Below are positions 40,878-50,392 of a stretch of 64,000 nt of DNA, one piece after another (positions within the stretch are counted from its first letter, which is position 1; each line of letters starts with the position of its first letter). The notes below the pieces were generated by a model. The model made no database searches and was not told where the DNA came from. It saw nothing but the letters and a program-made list of their open reading frames with translations. The position numbers were made by a program, and so were the translations under genes. The DNA is from Rhodopseudomonas palustris (GTDB lineage: Bacteria > Pseudomonadota > Alphaproteobacteria > Rhizobiales > Xanthobacteraceae), in NCBI RefSeq assembly GCF_003226555.1, contig NZ_QKQS01000013.1, forward strand, positions 631,916-695,915, read 5' to 3'.

Positions 40878-42653
40878 ATGAACGTCAGCGAATTCATTTG
40901 GCAGCGGCTCTCCGAATGGGGACTCAGCCGCGTGTATGGCTATCCGGGTGATGGTGTCGGCGGGCTGGACGTCGCGCTCGAGAAGGCCAAGGACAAGATG
41001 GACTACGTCCAGGTCCGCCACGAGGAAATGGCCGCCTTCATGGCCTCGGCGCATGCCAAATTCACCGGTCAGGTCGGGCTGTGCTACGCCACGTCCGGCC
41101 CCGGCGCGATCCATCTCCTCAATGGATTGTATGACGCCAAGCTGGATCATGTCGGCGTGGTGGCGCTGGTCGGACAGCAGGCCCGCAGCGCGATCGGTGC
41201 CAACTACCAGCAGGAAGTCGATCTGCAGAACCTGTTCGCCGACGTCTGCGAATACGTCGCGATGGCCAGCGTGCCCGAGCAGGTCAGGCACCTGATCGAT
41301 CGAGCGGTCCGAATCGCCCACGACAGGCGCGGCATCACCTGCGTGATTCTTCCAAACGATCTGCAAGAGCTCGATTTTCAGGATCCGCCGATGGCACACG
41401 GCGCCACCCACACCGGCGTCGGTCATGCCTTTCCTGCCCAGATCCCCGATGAAGACGGGCTGAAAGCGGCTGCGAACGTGCTCAACGCCGGCAAGAAGGT
41501 GGCGATGCTGGTCGGCGCTGGCGCGCTCGGCGCCACCGACGAAGTCATCGCGGTTGCGGAGCGGCTTCAGGCCGGCGTCGCCAAGGCGCTGCTCGGCAAG
41601 GCGGCGCTGCCCGACGATCTGCCGTTCGTCACCGGCTCGATCGGCTTGCTCGGCACCCGGCCGAGTTGGGACTTGATGAAGGGCTGCGACACCTTCCTGA
41701 TGGTCGGCTCGTCATTTCCATACAGCGAATTCCTACCACGGCCCGGTGATGCGCGCGGCGTCCAGATCGACATCGATGGACGGCGGCTCAGCCTGCGCTA
41801 TCCGATGGAGATCAATCTCGTCGGCGACAGTGCCAAGACGCTCCGCGTACTGCTGCCGATGTTGAATCAGAAGGACGAGACCTCATGGCGGCGCGGCATC
41901 GTGCGCGGTGTCAAATCCTGGTGGGAGACGCTGGAGAACCGCGCGATGGTGGGGGCCGATCCGCTCAATCCCCAACGGGTATTCTGGGAGCTGTCGCCGC
42001 GGCTGCCGGACAACGCCATCATCACGGCCGACTCCGGCTCGGTCGCGAACTGGTACGCCCGCGATCTGAAGATGCGCCGCGGCATGAAGGCGTCGCTGTC
42101 CGGCGGACTTGCTTCGCTCGGTGCCGGCACGCCCTACGCGGTCGCCGGCAAGATGGCCTATCCGGACCGCACCGTGATCGCCTGCATGGGCGACGGCGCG
42201 ATGCAGATGAATGGCCTCAACGTGATGATCACCATCTCCAAATACTGGAAGCAGTGGTCGAACCCGAGACTGATCGTATTGGTGCTCAACAACCGCGACC
42301 TCAACCAGGTGACCTGGGAAGAGCGCATCCAGCTCGGCGCCGGCAAGACCGAGTCGACCCAGAGCATTCCCGATTTCCCGTATCACAAATATGCCGAGCT
42401 GCTCGGCCTGAAGGGCGTCTTCGTCGACAATCCCGATCGCGTTGGTGCGGCGTGGGACGAGGCTCTCGCGGCCGACCGGCCGGTGATCCTCGAGGCCTAT
42501 ACCGACCCGAACATTCCACCGCTTCCGCCCCACATCACGCTGAAGGACGCCAAGAACTTCATGACCATGATGGGCGACGAGCCCGAACTCAGCAGCGTGC
42601 TGAAGAACAGCGCCAAGGAGTTGATCGCCACGGTGCTACCTGGCAAGGGTTGA
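40878..42653 (+). CDS. Thiamine-diphosphate enzyme (pyruvate oxidase / acetolactate synthase-like)
   Basis: 591 residues. Three-domain ThDP fold: PYR domain with the catalytic Glu in VRHEEMAAF (E49) and GLCYATSGPGAIHLLNGLYDAK, a central domain, and PP domain with the GDG...NN cofactor motif starting at 438 (CMGDGAMQMNGLNVMI...VLVLNNRDLNQ). It resembles the pyruvate-oxidase/ubiquinone-type branch rather than classical IlvB. First gene of a compact five-gene cluster for carbohydrate-acid metabolism. A decarboxylase/oxidase role on a 2-keto acid is inferred; exact substrate unknown. Confidence 0.88.
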   Translation: MNVSEFIWQRLSEWGLSRVYGYPGDGVGGLDVALEKAKDKMDYVQVRHEEMAAFMASAHAKFTGQVGLCYATSGPGAIHLLNGLYDAKLDHVGVVALVGQQARSAIGANYQQEVDLQNLFADVCEYVAMASVPEQVRHLIDRAVRIAHDRRGITCVILPNDLQELDFQDPPMAHGATHTGVGHAFPAQIPDEDGLKAAANVLNAGKKVAMLVGAGALGATDEVIAVAERLQAGVAKALLGKAALPDDLPFVTGSIGLLGTRPSWDLMKGCDTFLMVGSSFPYSEFLPRPGDARGVQIDIDGRRLSLRYPMEINLVGDSAKTLRVLLPMLNQKDETSWRRGIVRGVKSWWETLENRAMVGADPLNPQRVFWELSPRLPDNAIITADSGSVANWYARDLKMRRGMKASLSGGLASLGAGTPYAVAGKMAYPDRTVIACMGDGAMQMNGLNVMITISKYWKQWSNPRLIVLVLNNRDLNQVTWEERIQLGAGKTESTQSIPDFPYHKYAELLGLKGVFVDNPDRVGAAWDEALAADRPVILEAYTDPNIPPLPPHITLKDAKNFMTMMGDEPELSSVLKNSAKELIATVLPGKG

Positions 42654-42657
42654 GGCG

Positions 42658-43755
42658 ATGACGCCTGCGGTCATCATCGACGGCTTGCACGTGCGTGCCT
42701 TCACGATTCCGACCGATCGGCCGGAAGCCGATGGCACGCTGTCGTGGGATCGCACCACCATCGTGTTGGTCGAGGCCTCCGGCGGCGGCCGCACTGGCAT
42801 CGGCTACACCTATGCGTCGGAGATGATCGGCGGCCTGATCACCGGCAAGCTCGCCGAGGTGGTGACGGGCGGCGACGCGCTCGCCCCGCAGGCGGCGTGG
42901 CGGGCGATGCAGCGCGCCGTCCGCAACCTCGGGCGCAGCGGTCTGGCGGCCACCGCTATCGCGGCGGTCGACACCGCACTGTACGATCTCAAGGCTAGGC
43001 TGCTCGACGTCTCGCTCGCTGCCCTGCTCGGCTGCTACCGCGACGAGGTGGTGATCTACGGCAGCGGCGGCTTCACCAGCTACACGGAGGCTGATGTGGA
43101 AGAGCAGCTCGCCGGCTGGGTCGAACGCGACGGCTGCTCCCTCGTCAAGATGAAGGTCGGCAGCGAGCCGGCACGCGATCCGTCAAGGGTGCGCGCCGTC
43201 AGCCGGGCGCTCGATGATCGCGCAACGCTGTTCGTCGACGCAAATGGCGCTTACGGCGTGAAGCAGGCGTTGCGGTTGTCGCAGCGGTTTGCCGAACAAG
43301 GCGTCGGCTGGTTCGAAGAGCCGGTTTCGTCCGACGACCTCGACGGATTGCGTGCAATTCGCGAGCGTGCGCCGTTCGGCATGGAGATCGCGGCCGGCGA
43401 ATACACTTACACGCTCGATGACGCCCGCACGATGCTTGCCGCCGAAGCAATCGATGTGATGCAGGCCGACGTGACCCGCTGCGCCGGCATCACCGGCTTT
43501 CTGCAGATCGCCGCGCTGTGTGAAGCGCACCATATCGACCTGTCCGGCCATTGCGCGCCGGCGCTACATCTGCACGTCGCCTGCGCGGCGCCGCGGTTGC
43601 GCCACCTCGAATGGTTTCACGACCACGTCCGGATCGAGCGCATGTTGTTCGAAGGCGCGCCGGTGCCGCGCGACGGAGTGATCCGTCCCGATTTGTCGCG
43701 GCCCGGCAACGGGCTCGCTTTCAAGGCGCAGGACGCAGCCCGCTACGCTGCCTGA
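42658..43755 (+). CDS. Enolase-superfamily (mandelate racemase/dehydratase-like) enzyme
   Basis: 365 residues, 4 bases after the ThDP gene. Catalytic pattern: LVKMKVG (K164, K166), metal ligands Asp194 (FVDANGAY), Glu220/221 (FEEPVS) and Glu248 (AAGEY), then His298 (DLSGHCAPALH). This fits mandelate-racemase-type sugar-acid dehydratases. It would form a 2-keto-3-deoxy sugar acid or racemise its substrate. Neighbouring dehydrogenase subunits support a sugar/aldonic acid pathway. Confidence 0.88.
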   Translation: MTPAVIIDGLHVRAFTIPTDRPEADGTLSWDRTTIVLVEASGGGRTGIGYTYASEMIGGLITGKLAEVVTGGDALAPQAAWRAMQRAVRNLGRSGLAATAIAAVDTALYDLKARLLDVSLAALLGCYRDEVVIYGSGGFTSYTEADVEEQLAGWVERDGCSLVKMKVGSEPARDPSRVRAVSRALDDRATLFVDANGAYGVKQALRLSQRFAEQGVGWFEEPVSSDDLDGLRAIRERAPFGMEIAAGEYTYTLDDARTMLAAEAIDVMQADVTRCAGITGFLQIAALCEAHHIDLSGHCAPALHLHVACAAPRLRHLEWFHDHVRIERMLFEGAPVPRDGVIRPDLSRPGNGLAFKAQDAARYAA

Positions 43756-43766
43756 GGACAGGACGC

Positions 43767-44717
43767 ATGAACCGTCAGAACCTGTTTCTACTGTGCGCAG
43801 CGATCGGAGCCGGAGCCGCCCTTGTGGCGCACAACCGGCGCGGGCCGCCACTGCGCCGGATCGGGCCGCATCACGAGACGTCCGGGCGCGCCGCAATGCC
43901 CGCCACGGTGATCGCCGCCCGCCGCCTCAACCGCGCTGCCGGGCTGCTCGCTACCTCGGTGCTGACCGACAGCGGCGTCGAACACTATCGCGGCGCATTC
44001 AAGAACAAGGCGATGTACACTCCGCTCGTGGTGTCGGCGGCGACGCTGGCGATCAGCCTGCACGGCACCGCCGACATGCGGCCGGCGGCACATCGCAGCC
44101 GGGATCTCACCTACACGGTCGCCGCGATCACTGGCTTGGTCGGCACCGGCTTCCATTTTTACAATGTCGGCAGAAAGCTCGGAGGCTTTTGCTGGCAAAA
44201 CCTGTTCTACGGCGCGCCGCTCGGGGCACCGATGGCGATTCTGTTGTCCGGCCTGCTCGGCTTCGCGTCGGAGCGGGTGCGCGAGACAGAGCACGGTCGG
44301 CGGCCGGAGATCTGGACCATGCCCGCCGGCCGGGTGCTGGCCGTCGTGATCGGCGGCGGCCTGCTCGGCACCACCGCGGAGGCCGCGCTGCTGCATTTCC
44401 GCGGCGCCTATCACAACCCGGCGATGCTGCTGCCGGTGACACTGCCGCCAGTCGGCGCCGCGATGATGGCGGCGATCGCTGCCGGCCCGCGCACCGAACA
44501 CAGTGCGGCGCGGCTATGGATGTGGGTGCTGGTGGTGATGGGCTTCGCCGGCGCCGGCTTCCACGCCTATGGGGTCTCCCGCAACATGGGCGGCTTCTAC
44601 AATTGGAGCCAAAACATCCTCAACGGCCCGCCGCTGCCGGCGCCGCCGAGCTTTTCCGGGTTGGCGCTCGCCGGCCTCGCCTGCATCGATCTGGTCAGGG
44701 AGCATCCCGATGCGTGA
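43767..44717 (+). CDS. Conserved membrane protein of the sugar-acid cluster
   Basis: 316 residues from ATG 43767 (AGGACAGGA upstream). About six to seven hydrophobic segments: 4-21, then stretches near 90-105, 120-140, 150-170, 190-210, 225-245, 255-275. Conserved-looking histidines and HYRGAF / HFRGAYHNPAM repeats (E-HYRG-F-N--M and LHFRGAYHNPAM) suggest an internal duplication. It might bind haem or quinone and accept electrons from the GMC dehydrogenase, which lacks a cytochrome subunit here. No family name is recognised. Confidence 0.75.
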   Translation: MNRQNLFLLCAAIGAGAALVAHNRRGPPLRRIGPHHETSGRAAMPATVIAARRLNRAAGLLATSVLTDSGVEHYRGAFKNKAMYTPLVVSAATLAISLHGTADMRPAAHRSRDLTYTVAAITGLVGTGFHFYNVGRKLGGFCWQNLFYGAPLGAPMAILLSGLLGFASERVRETEHGRRPEIWTMPAGRVLAVVIGGGLLGTTAEAALLHFRGAYHNPAMLLPVTLPPVGAAMMAAIAAGPRTEHSAARLWMWVLVVMGFAGAGFHAYGVSRNMGGFYNWSQNILNGPPLPAPPSFSGLALAGLACIDLVREHPDA

Positions 44718-45378
44718 TCCATCCCGCAGCCTCAAACCCACCGACCGCTACCCCGGCTACGACGTGCTGGCCAAGCGCAACGGTCCGTCGTGGAACGCCA
44801 AGACCCGCCAAGTGATCAGCCGCCGGCTCGCGATCACTTCCGAGCCGCGCTATTTCAACGCCGACGAATTCGCCACCGTGCAGGCGCTCGCCGAGCTGAT
44901 CGTGCCACAGCCGGCCGATCGGCCGCCGGTGCCGGTCGCCGCGCTGATCGACGACCGGCTACACCTCGGCAAGTCCGACGGCTACCGGCTGCCAAACATG
45001 CCGAGGGACGGCGAAGCCTGGAAACGGGGAGTTGCAGCGCTCGACGCCGAGGCGCGAGCGGCGCATGGCCGGCGCTTCGCCGAGCTGTCGAAGCCACTGC
45101 AGACCGAACTGATCGAGCGGATGCAACGCGATGAGCTGTCCGACCCGGCCTGGGGCGAAATGCAGCCGAGCCAATTCTGGAAGCGGCGGCTGGGGCGCGA
45201 CGTGGTGATGGCGTATTACGCCCACCCCTCGGCGTGGAGCGAGATCGGCTGGGGCGGCCCAGCGAGCCCTCGCGGCTACGTCCGGCTGGACTTCAATGAT
45301 CGCGACCCGTGGGAAGCGGCGGAAGCCGAAGGCTTCGACGACGATACCGCAAGGAGAATCAATCGTGGTGTGCGCTGA
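44710..45378 (+). CDS. Gluconate 2-dehydrogenase subunit 3-like protein
   Basis: 222 residues, start overlapping the previous gene. The middle (YFNADEFATVQALAELIVPQPADRPPVPVAALIDDRLH, then FAELSKPLQTELIERMQRDE, FWKRRLGRDVVMAYYAHPSAWSEIGWGGPASPRGYVRL) is the family signature. These small subunits associate with GMC flavoprotein dehydrogenases. Canonical versions carry a Tat signal; here no clear RRxF motif is at the N-terminus. The gene overlaps the GMC gene start by 14 bases. Confidence 0.9.
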   Translation: MRDPSRSLKPTDRYPGYDVLAKRNGPSWNAKTRQVISRRLAITSEPRYFNADEFATVQALAELIVPQPADRPPVPVAALIDDRLHLGKSDGYRLPNMPRDGEAWKRGVAALDAEARAAHGRRFAELSKPLQTELIERMQRDELSDPAWGEMQPSQFWKRRLGRDVVMAYYAHPSAWSEIGWGGPASPRGYVRLDFNDRDPWEAAEAEGFDDDTARRINRGVR

Positions 45379-47020
45379 TCCGCTGCAAGCGCCGCGCGCC
45401 ACCGACGGCCGCGCTCCCGACGTCTTCCGGCCCGGCGGTTGGGTGCCGATGCGGCAATATCGCGACAGCGAGGCGGTCGACTTCGTCATCGTCGGCACCG
45501 GTGCCGGCGGCGGCACGCTGGCCTGCCGGTTGGCCGAGCAGGGTTTTTCAGTGGTGGCGCTCGACGCCGGGCCGTACTTCCGCCCGCTCGAGGATTTCGC
45601 CTCCGACGAGGCCGAACAGACCAAGCTGTACTGGACCGACGACCGCATCGTCGACGGCGACAACCCGCTGCAGATGGGCAGCAATAACAGCGGCAAGGCG
45701 ATCGGCGGCTCGACCGTGCACTTCGCAATGGTCTCGCTGCGGTTTCGGCCCGAATGGTTCAAGGCGCGCAGCAAGCTCGGCTACGGCGCCGACTGGCCGA
45801 TCGACTGGCGCGAGATGTGGCATTACTACGCCGAGGTCGAGGATGCGCTGAAGATCGCCGGCCCGGTGACCTATCCGTGGGGGCCGAAGCGACCGCGCTA
45901 TCCGTATCGCGCGCATCCGCTTAACGCGGCCGCCCGCGTGCTTGCCAAGGGCTGCGAGGCCATGGGCGTGTCATGGACCGAGACCCCGCTGGCGACACTG
46001 TCCGCGCCGCGCGGGCTGGCGCATCCTTGCGTGTATCGGGGCTTCTGCGTCACCGGCTGTTCGACCAACGCCAAGCAGAGCGTGCTGGTGACTTGGCTGC
46101 CGCGCGCGCTCGCGGCAGGCGCCGAAATCCGCGATTTGGCGATGGTCGGACGGATCGAGACCAACCACGACGGGCTGGCGAGCGGCGTGCACTATGTCCG
46201 CAATGGCGAATGGCGGTTTCAGCGCGCCCGCAACGTCGTGGTCGCCGGCTACGCGATCGAGACGCCGCGACTGCTGCTGAACTCCGCCACCGACCGCTAT
46301 CCCGACGGCCTCGCCAACTCATCCGGCCTGGTCGGCAAAAACCTGATGGTGCAGGCCAACCAAGCGGTGTGGGGCACGATGGACGACGCAATCCGCAGCT
46401 ACAAGGGGCCGCCGTCGCTGGCGATCACCGAGCACTGGAACTACGACGACGACAAGGATTTCTTCGGCGGCTACGCCTATATGAGCCAGGGGCCATTGCC
46501 GCAATTGTGGGCCAACACCCAGATCGGCGCGCACGGCCTGTGGGGCGAGCGGTTGATGACCGCAATGCAGGATTACAACCACGTCGTCGGCCTGAAGATC
46601 GTCGGCGAAACCATGCCGCAGGAGCGCAACCGAGTCACGTTGGCGGACGAGGTAGACCAATACGGCCTGCGAATCCCGCGCATCACCTTCTCGTATTGCG
46701 AGAACGACAAGAAGCTCATCGCCCATTCGCTCAATTTCATGGGTCAGGCGCTGGCCGCCGCCGACGCACGCGACATCTGGACCCAGGACGACGACACCTG
46801 CCACCTCAACGGCACCGCGCGGATGGGCAACGACCCGCGTACCAGCGTGGTCGACGCCGACTGCCGAAGCTGGGATATCCCAAACCTATGGATCTGCGAC
46901 GGCTCGGTGTTTCCGACTGTCGGCGGCGTCAACCCATCGCTGACCATCCAGGCGATCGCTTGTCGCACCGCAGACCGGATTCGGGAGATGGCCCGGTGTA
47001 GCGAGTTCGCCGTAGCGTGA
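45365..47020 (+). CDS. GMC-family FAD dehydrogenase (gluconate 2-dehydrogenase large-subunit-like)
   Basis: 551 residues; GTG 45365 is chosen because AAGGAG (45351-45356) is eight bases upstream. FAD-binding VDFVIVGTGAGGGTLACRLAEQGFSVVALDAG near residues 37-65; GMC signature regions AIGGSTVHF and CHLNGTARMG; C-terminal NLWICDGSVFPTVGGVNPSLTIQAIACRTADRI. It oxidises a sugar or sugar acid using FAD, with electrons probably passed to the membrane. The usual third (cytochrome c) subunit is absent locally. It ends 13 bases before a convergent gene. Confidence 0.93.
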   Translation: MVCADPLQAPRATDGRAPDVFRPGGWVPMRQYRDSEAVDFVIVGTGAGGGTLACRLAEQGFSVVALDAGPYFRPLEDFASDEAEQTKLYWTDDRIVDGDNPLQMGSNNSGKAIGGSTVHFAMVSLRFRPEWFKARSKLGYGADWPIDWREMWHYYAEVEDALKIAGPVTYPWGPKRPRYPYRAHPLNAAARVLAKGCEAMGVSWTETPLATLSAPRGLAHPCVYRGFCVTGCSTNAKQSVLVTWLPRALAAGAEIRDLAMVGRIETNHDGLASGVHYVRNGEWRFQRARNVVVAGYAIETPRLLLNSATDRYPDGLANSSGLVGKNLMVQANQAVWGTMDDAIRSYKGPPSLAITEHWNYDDDKDFFGGYAYMSQGPLPQLWANTQIGAHGLWGERLMTAMQDYNHVVGLKIVGETMPQERNRVTLADEVDQYGLRIPRITFSYCENDKKLIAHSLNFMGQALAAADARDIWTQDDDTCHLNGTARMGNDPRTSVVDADCRSWDIPNLWICDGSVFPTVGGVNPSLTIQAIACRTADRIREMARCSEFAVA

Positions 47021-47033
47021 ACCGCAGCTCCGC

Positions 47034-48908
47034 TCAGCCGTAGGGCCGTACGCTCTCGGCGACGGAATCGGCGACGTGCTCCTTGGTGATCACGCCGATC
47101 ACCTGCGAGGCCCGCGGGCGGCGATCGCTGTCGACGACGATCGCCATCGATGCCTGCCGGCGGGTCATGCGGGCGACGATCTCGAACACCACGTCGCCGC
47201 GCCGCGCGATCGTGAACTTCTGCGCCAGGTCGCCGAGCGTGACACCGGAATAAGACGGCGACGTGCTGCGGCGGAAGCCGGTGTTGATCCGGGCCGCCCC
47301 GACGATCATATCGCCGCGCGTCACCACGACATGCGCCAGCCCTTGCGGTAGATCCTCACGCCGCAGGAAGTCGTCGAGCGGCGTCGTCGCAGCGACGATG
47401 ATCGGATTGCGATCCATCACCTCGTGGGCGTGGCGAACCAGGAACATGTTGGCGTGGTGCGCCTTCGGAATGGCATGGCCGCGGCCGACCAGCTTGATGG
47501 TGTAGATGTTCTCGCGGCTGAGCAGCCGGCGCACGCCGATCGCAAGCGCCACCGCGACGATCACCGGCATCACCAGATCGTAGTCGCGGGTCATCTCGAA
47601 GATCATCGTCACCGCGGTCATTGCCGCGCCGGTGGCGCCGCCGACCATCGCCGCCATGCCGACGATCCCCGCGGTCGCAACCGTCAGACCGGGTGCCGGA
47701 TCGACCAGCGCCACCGCCGCACCGAATGCGCCACCGAGCGTCGCGCCCATGAACAGCGACGGCGAGAAAATCCCGCCCGAGGCGCCGGCGCCGAGGCTGA
47801 CCGACGTGGCGGCGAGCTTGCAGATGAACAGCAGCGCCAGCAGCCCGGGCAGCATCAACCCGCCCGTCATGATCGCCTGGATCGTCGCATAGCCGACGCC
47901 GTCGACATAGTACTGGCCGAAATTACGCATCAGCACGTAGAGCAGGACGCCGACCATCAGCATGCCGACGATGTTGCGCAGATAGGTGTTCTTGATGGTC
48001 TCGAACAGCGTTTCAGCCGCCGACAGGCCGCGGATGAAGGCGGTCGCAGCCAGTCCCATCAGCGCGCCGAGCAGCGCAAACCACAGCAGCGACGTCAACG
48101 GCGTCGGCTGGTCCGCCAGCAGCAAATCCTGCGGCAGCGCGAAGGCCGGCGCCAGCCCGAGGAACAGCCGGCCGATGAAGGTCGCCGTACCGGTCGCCAG
48201 CGCGACCGGCAGGAAGGTGCGCGCACTGACTTCAGGCAGCATCAGCTCGATCGCGAACATCACGCCGCCGATCGGGGTGTTGAAGGTCGCGGCGATGCCG
48301 GCGCCGGCACCGGCCGCAACCAGGGTGATCCGCTGCCACGGCGCCACTGCAACGAGCTGACCGAGCGAGGAGCCGAGCGAGGCGCCGATCTGGATGATCG
48401 GCCCTTCGCGGCCGACCGCAGCACCGGTGCCGATCGAAATCGCGGAGGCGAGCGATTTGATCGCCGCCACCTGCGGCCGGATCTTGCCCTCGCGATAGAA
48501 GATCGCGTCCATCACCTCGGGCACGCCGTGACCGCGCGCTTCCGGGGCGAAGTTGTTGACCAGCCAGACCACCACCAGGCCGCCGATCACCGGCACCAGG
48601 ATGATCAACGCACCCCATGGCGAGGCCGGGGTGAATTCATTGGCATCGTAATAGGCCGAGAGCGTCCCGAAAAACGCGGCATTGTGGATCACCGCGATCA
48701 AGGCGCGAAACGCGATCGCGCCGATGCCGGTGATGACGCCGACCACGACCGCCAGCAGGCACAGCCGAAACAACCCGATCCGGTGCGGCCAGAGCATCGC
48801 GGCGATCCGCCGCCGGCTCAAAGGCCGCCCGGACCGCCGACGCGCCGGCGCACGATCGGCTGCCGGCGCTCCGGCTCCCGCTCCGCCCGGCGTCACGGCC
48901 GAACCCAC
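47034..48908 (-). CDS. ClC-family chloride channel/antiporter with CBS domains
   Basis: 624 residues from a GTG at 48908. About ten membrane segments. Filter motifs: GHGVPE (126-131; the usual Ser of GSGIP is His), GREGP (166-170, gating Glu168 present) and GGIFSPSLFMG. The C-terminal about 145 residues form two CBS domains (VMDRNPIIVAATTPLDDFL...RRQASMAIVVDSDRR). It moves Cl- or exchanges it for H+; the His substitution may change ion selectivity. Monocistronic, convergent with the GMC gene. Confidence 0.93.
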   Translation of the reverse strand: MGSAVTPGGAGAGAPAADRAPARRRSGRPLSRRRIAAMLWPHRIGLFRLCLLAVVVGVITGIGAIAFRALIAVIHNAAFFGTLSAYYDANEFTPASPWGALIILVPVIGGLVVVWLVNNFAPEARGHGVPEVMDAIFYREGKIRPQVAAIKSLASAISIGTGAAVGREGPIIQIGASLGSSLGQLVAVAPWQRITLVAAGAGAGIAATFNTPIGGVMFAIELMLPEVSARTFLPVALATGTATFIGRLFLGLAPAFALPQDLLLADQPTPLTSLLWFALLGALMGLAATAFIRGLSAAETLFETIKNTYLRNIVGMLMVGVLLYVLMRNFGQYYVDGVGYATIQAIMTGGLMLPGLLALLFICKLAATSVSLGAGASGGIFSPSLFMGATLGGAFGAAVALVDPAPGLTVATAGIVGMAAMVGGATGAAMTAVTMIFEMTRDYDLVMPVIVAVALAIGVRRLLSRENIYTIKLVGRGHAIPKAHHANMFLVRHAHEVMDRNPIIVAATTPLDDFLRREDLPQGLAHVVVTRGDMIVGAARINTGFRRSTSPSYSGVTLGDLAQKFTIARRGDVVFEIVARMTRRQASMAIVVDSDRRPRASQVIGVITKEHVADSVAESVRPYG

Positions 48909-49543
48909 GCAACGTCGGACGGAACTGACTGATTCATCGTCGCTCTTTCAAATCGCCCGGTGCCGACGGCGAAATCGGCAGTGGCCTTCGATCTGTGGTG
49001 GAACGCGCGCCGCGCACCGGCGGCTCGCGCACAGCCGCAAGCGCGCGCGACCTCCGCGATCCCTTCAATCCGCAACATCTTCGGAAATTGCAGCGAGACG
49101 TCCGAACGGACCCGGAGCCGCAACGCCTCGCGCCGCAGCATCGCCGCAATCTGCGAGCCGCTCACCGAAAGTTCAAATCTCTTTCTTGTGAGGCAGGTGT
49201 GGGACTCAGGGAATTTTCCTGATCGAGGACTTGGCTCCCCCTCCGGGGCCGCTGATCGGCCGATCGGTTCACTCCTGCCTGGCCGACCAACGAGTGCCCG
49301 CAATCGATCGCGGGGCGTTGCAGATCCTGCTGACGACAACCGGACCGGCGCAATGCTGAGCGCAGCGCGCTGCGCCAACGCTCCGCGGATGCCACCGTCG
49401 ATCGGGATTACGCGGTCGCGCTGATGCGCGTTCTCGTCAGTCTGATCAATCACGAGGCGGCATCTGCCGCGACTATGCGATCGACAGCCGGGCGGCTTTG
49501 TTGCAAAGCTGACGACAACGAGCGCACCGCGAATGGAGTTACG
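48909..49543. other. 635-base gap without a supported gene
   Basis: Both strands have open frames, but with Arg/Ser-rich, non-family-like translations and no RBS. A perfect 12-bp palindrome GATCGGCCGATC lies at 49254-49265. A divergent promoter region for the ClC and hydrolase genes must lie here; no specific elements are recognised. Confidence 0.6.
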
Positions 49544-50389
49544 ATGACGAACGACCGCCCTGCCGATCCCCGCTCCAACTGGGCGCAACTTTCGCAAGAT
49601 GATCGTGACGCCGCGTACGACAACAACAGTGCCGTCAAGAACAGCCCCGAACTGATCGCCGAGCGCAACAGCTCGTCGGCGAAGGCGCGCGCGACTTTGA
49701 AGTCGGTGCTGGACCTGCCCTATGGGCCTCGCCCGAATAACAAGATCGATCTCTATCCCGCAGCCGAGCGCGACGCGCCGTGTCTGGTGTTCTGGCACGG
49801 CGGCTACTGGCAGAAGAACTCGCGCGAGCTGTTCGCCATGCTGGTCGAAGGCATCGCGGCGCACGGCTGGTCGATGGCGATCCCCGGCTACTCGTTGGCG
49901 CCCGACGTGACGCTGACTACGATCGTCGACGAAAGCCGCGCCGCACTCGACTGGCTCGCCGCTCATGGCCCCGAGCATGGCGTCGCCGGTCCAGTTGTTA
50001 CGTCAGGGTGGTCCGCCGGCGGCCATCTGGTGGCGATCACGCTGGATCATCCGCTGGTGACCGCCGGACTGTCGATCTCCGGCGTGTTCGATCTTGTCCC
50101 GATCCGCGACACCGGTCTCAACAAGGCACTGCAGCTGACCGATGACGAGATCGAACAACTGTCGCCGCTGCGGCAGCCGATGATCGCCAAGCGTCTCGAT
50201 CTTGCTTACGGCGCCAACGAGCTGCCGGCCCTGGTGCTGGACTCGATGAATCTGCACGAGCGTCGCGAGGCCGCCGGCGCGCCGGGGCGACTGCTGCCGC
50301 TTCCCGGTCACGATCACTTCTCGATCCTGGCCGAACTGCGCCGCCCCGACGGCGCATTGGTGAAAGCCGCGCGCGCGCTGATCGACTGA
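49544..50389 (+). CDS. Alpha/beta hydrolase (kynurenine formamidase-like)
   Basis: 281 residues from ATG 49544 (GGAG 7 bases upstream); a longer frame from 49424 lacks an RBS. HGG oxyanion motif in VFWHGGYWQ (85-87), nucleophile Ser157 in TSGWSAGGH, and a catalytic His in PGHDHFS (256 or 258). The layout resembles the kynurenine formamidase / BioH-like esterase subgroup. Substrate unknown. No operon partner on the + strand; the convergent Rieske ferredoxin gene ends 3 bases beyond its stop. Confidence 0.88.
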   Translation: MTNDRPADPRSNWAQLSQDDRDAAYDNNSAVKNSPELIAERNSSSAKARATLKSVLDLPYGPRPNNKIDLYPAAERDAPCLVFWHGGYWQKNSRELFAMLVEGIAAHGWSMAIPGYSLAPDVTLTTIVDESRAALDWLAAHGPEHGVAGPVVTSGWSAGGHLVAITLDHPLVTAGLSISGVFDLVPIRDTGLNKALQLTDDEIEQLSPLRQPMIAKRLDLAYGANELPALVLDSMNLHERREAAGAPGRLLPLPGHDHFSILAELRRPDGALVKAARALID

Positions 50390-50392
50390 AGC

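Noticed and set aside
49254..49265. 12-bp palindrome GATCGGCCGATC as an operator
   Set aside because: Short GC-rich palindromes of GATC/GGCC words are expected often in such DNA; no regulator gene is adjacent.
48893..49978. 361-residue minus-strand frame over the hydrolase promoter and 5' part
   Set aside because: Overlaps the alpha/beta hydrolase coding region; composition is shadow-like and no RBS supports it.
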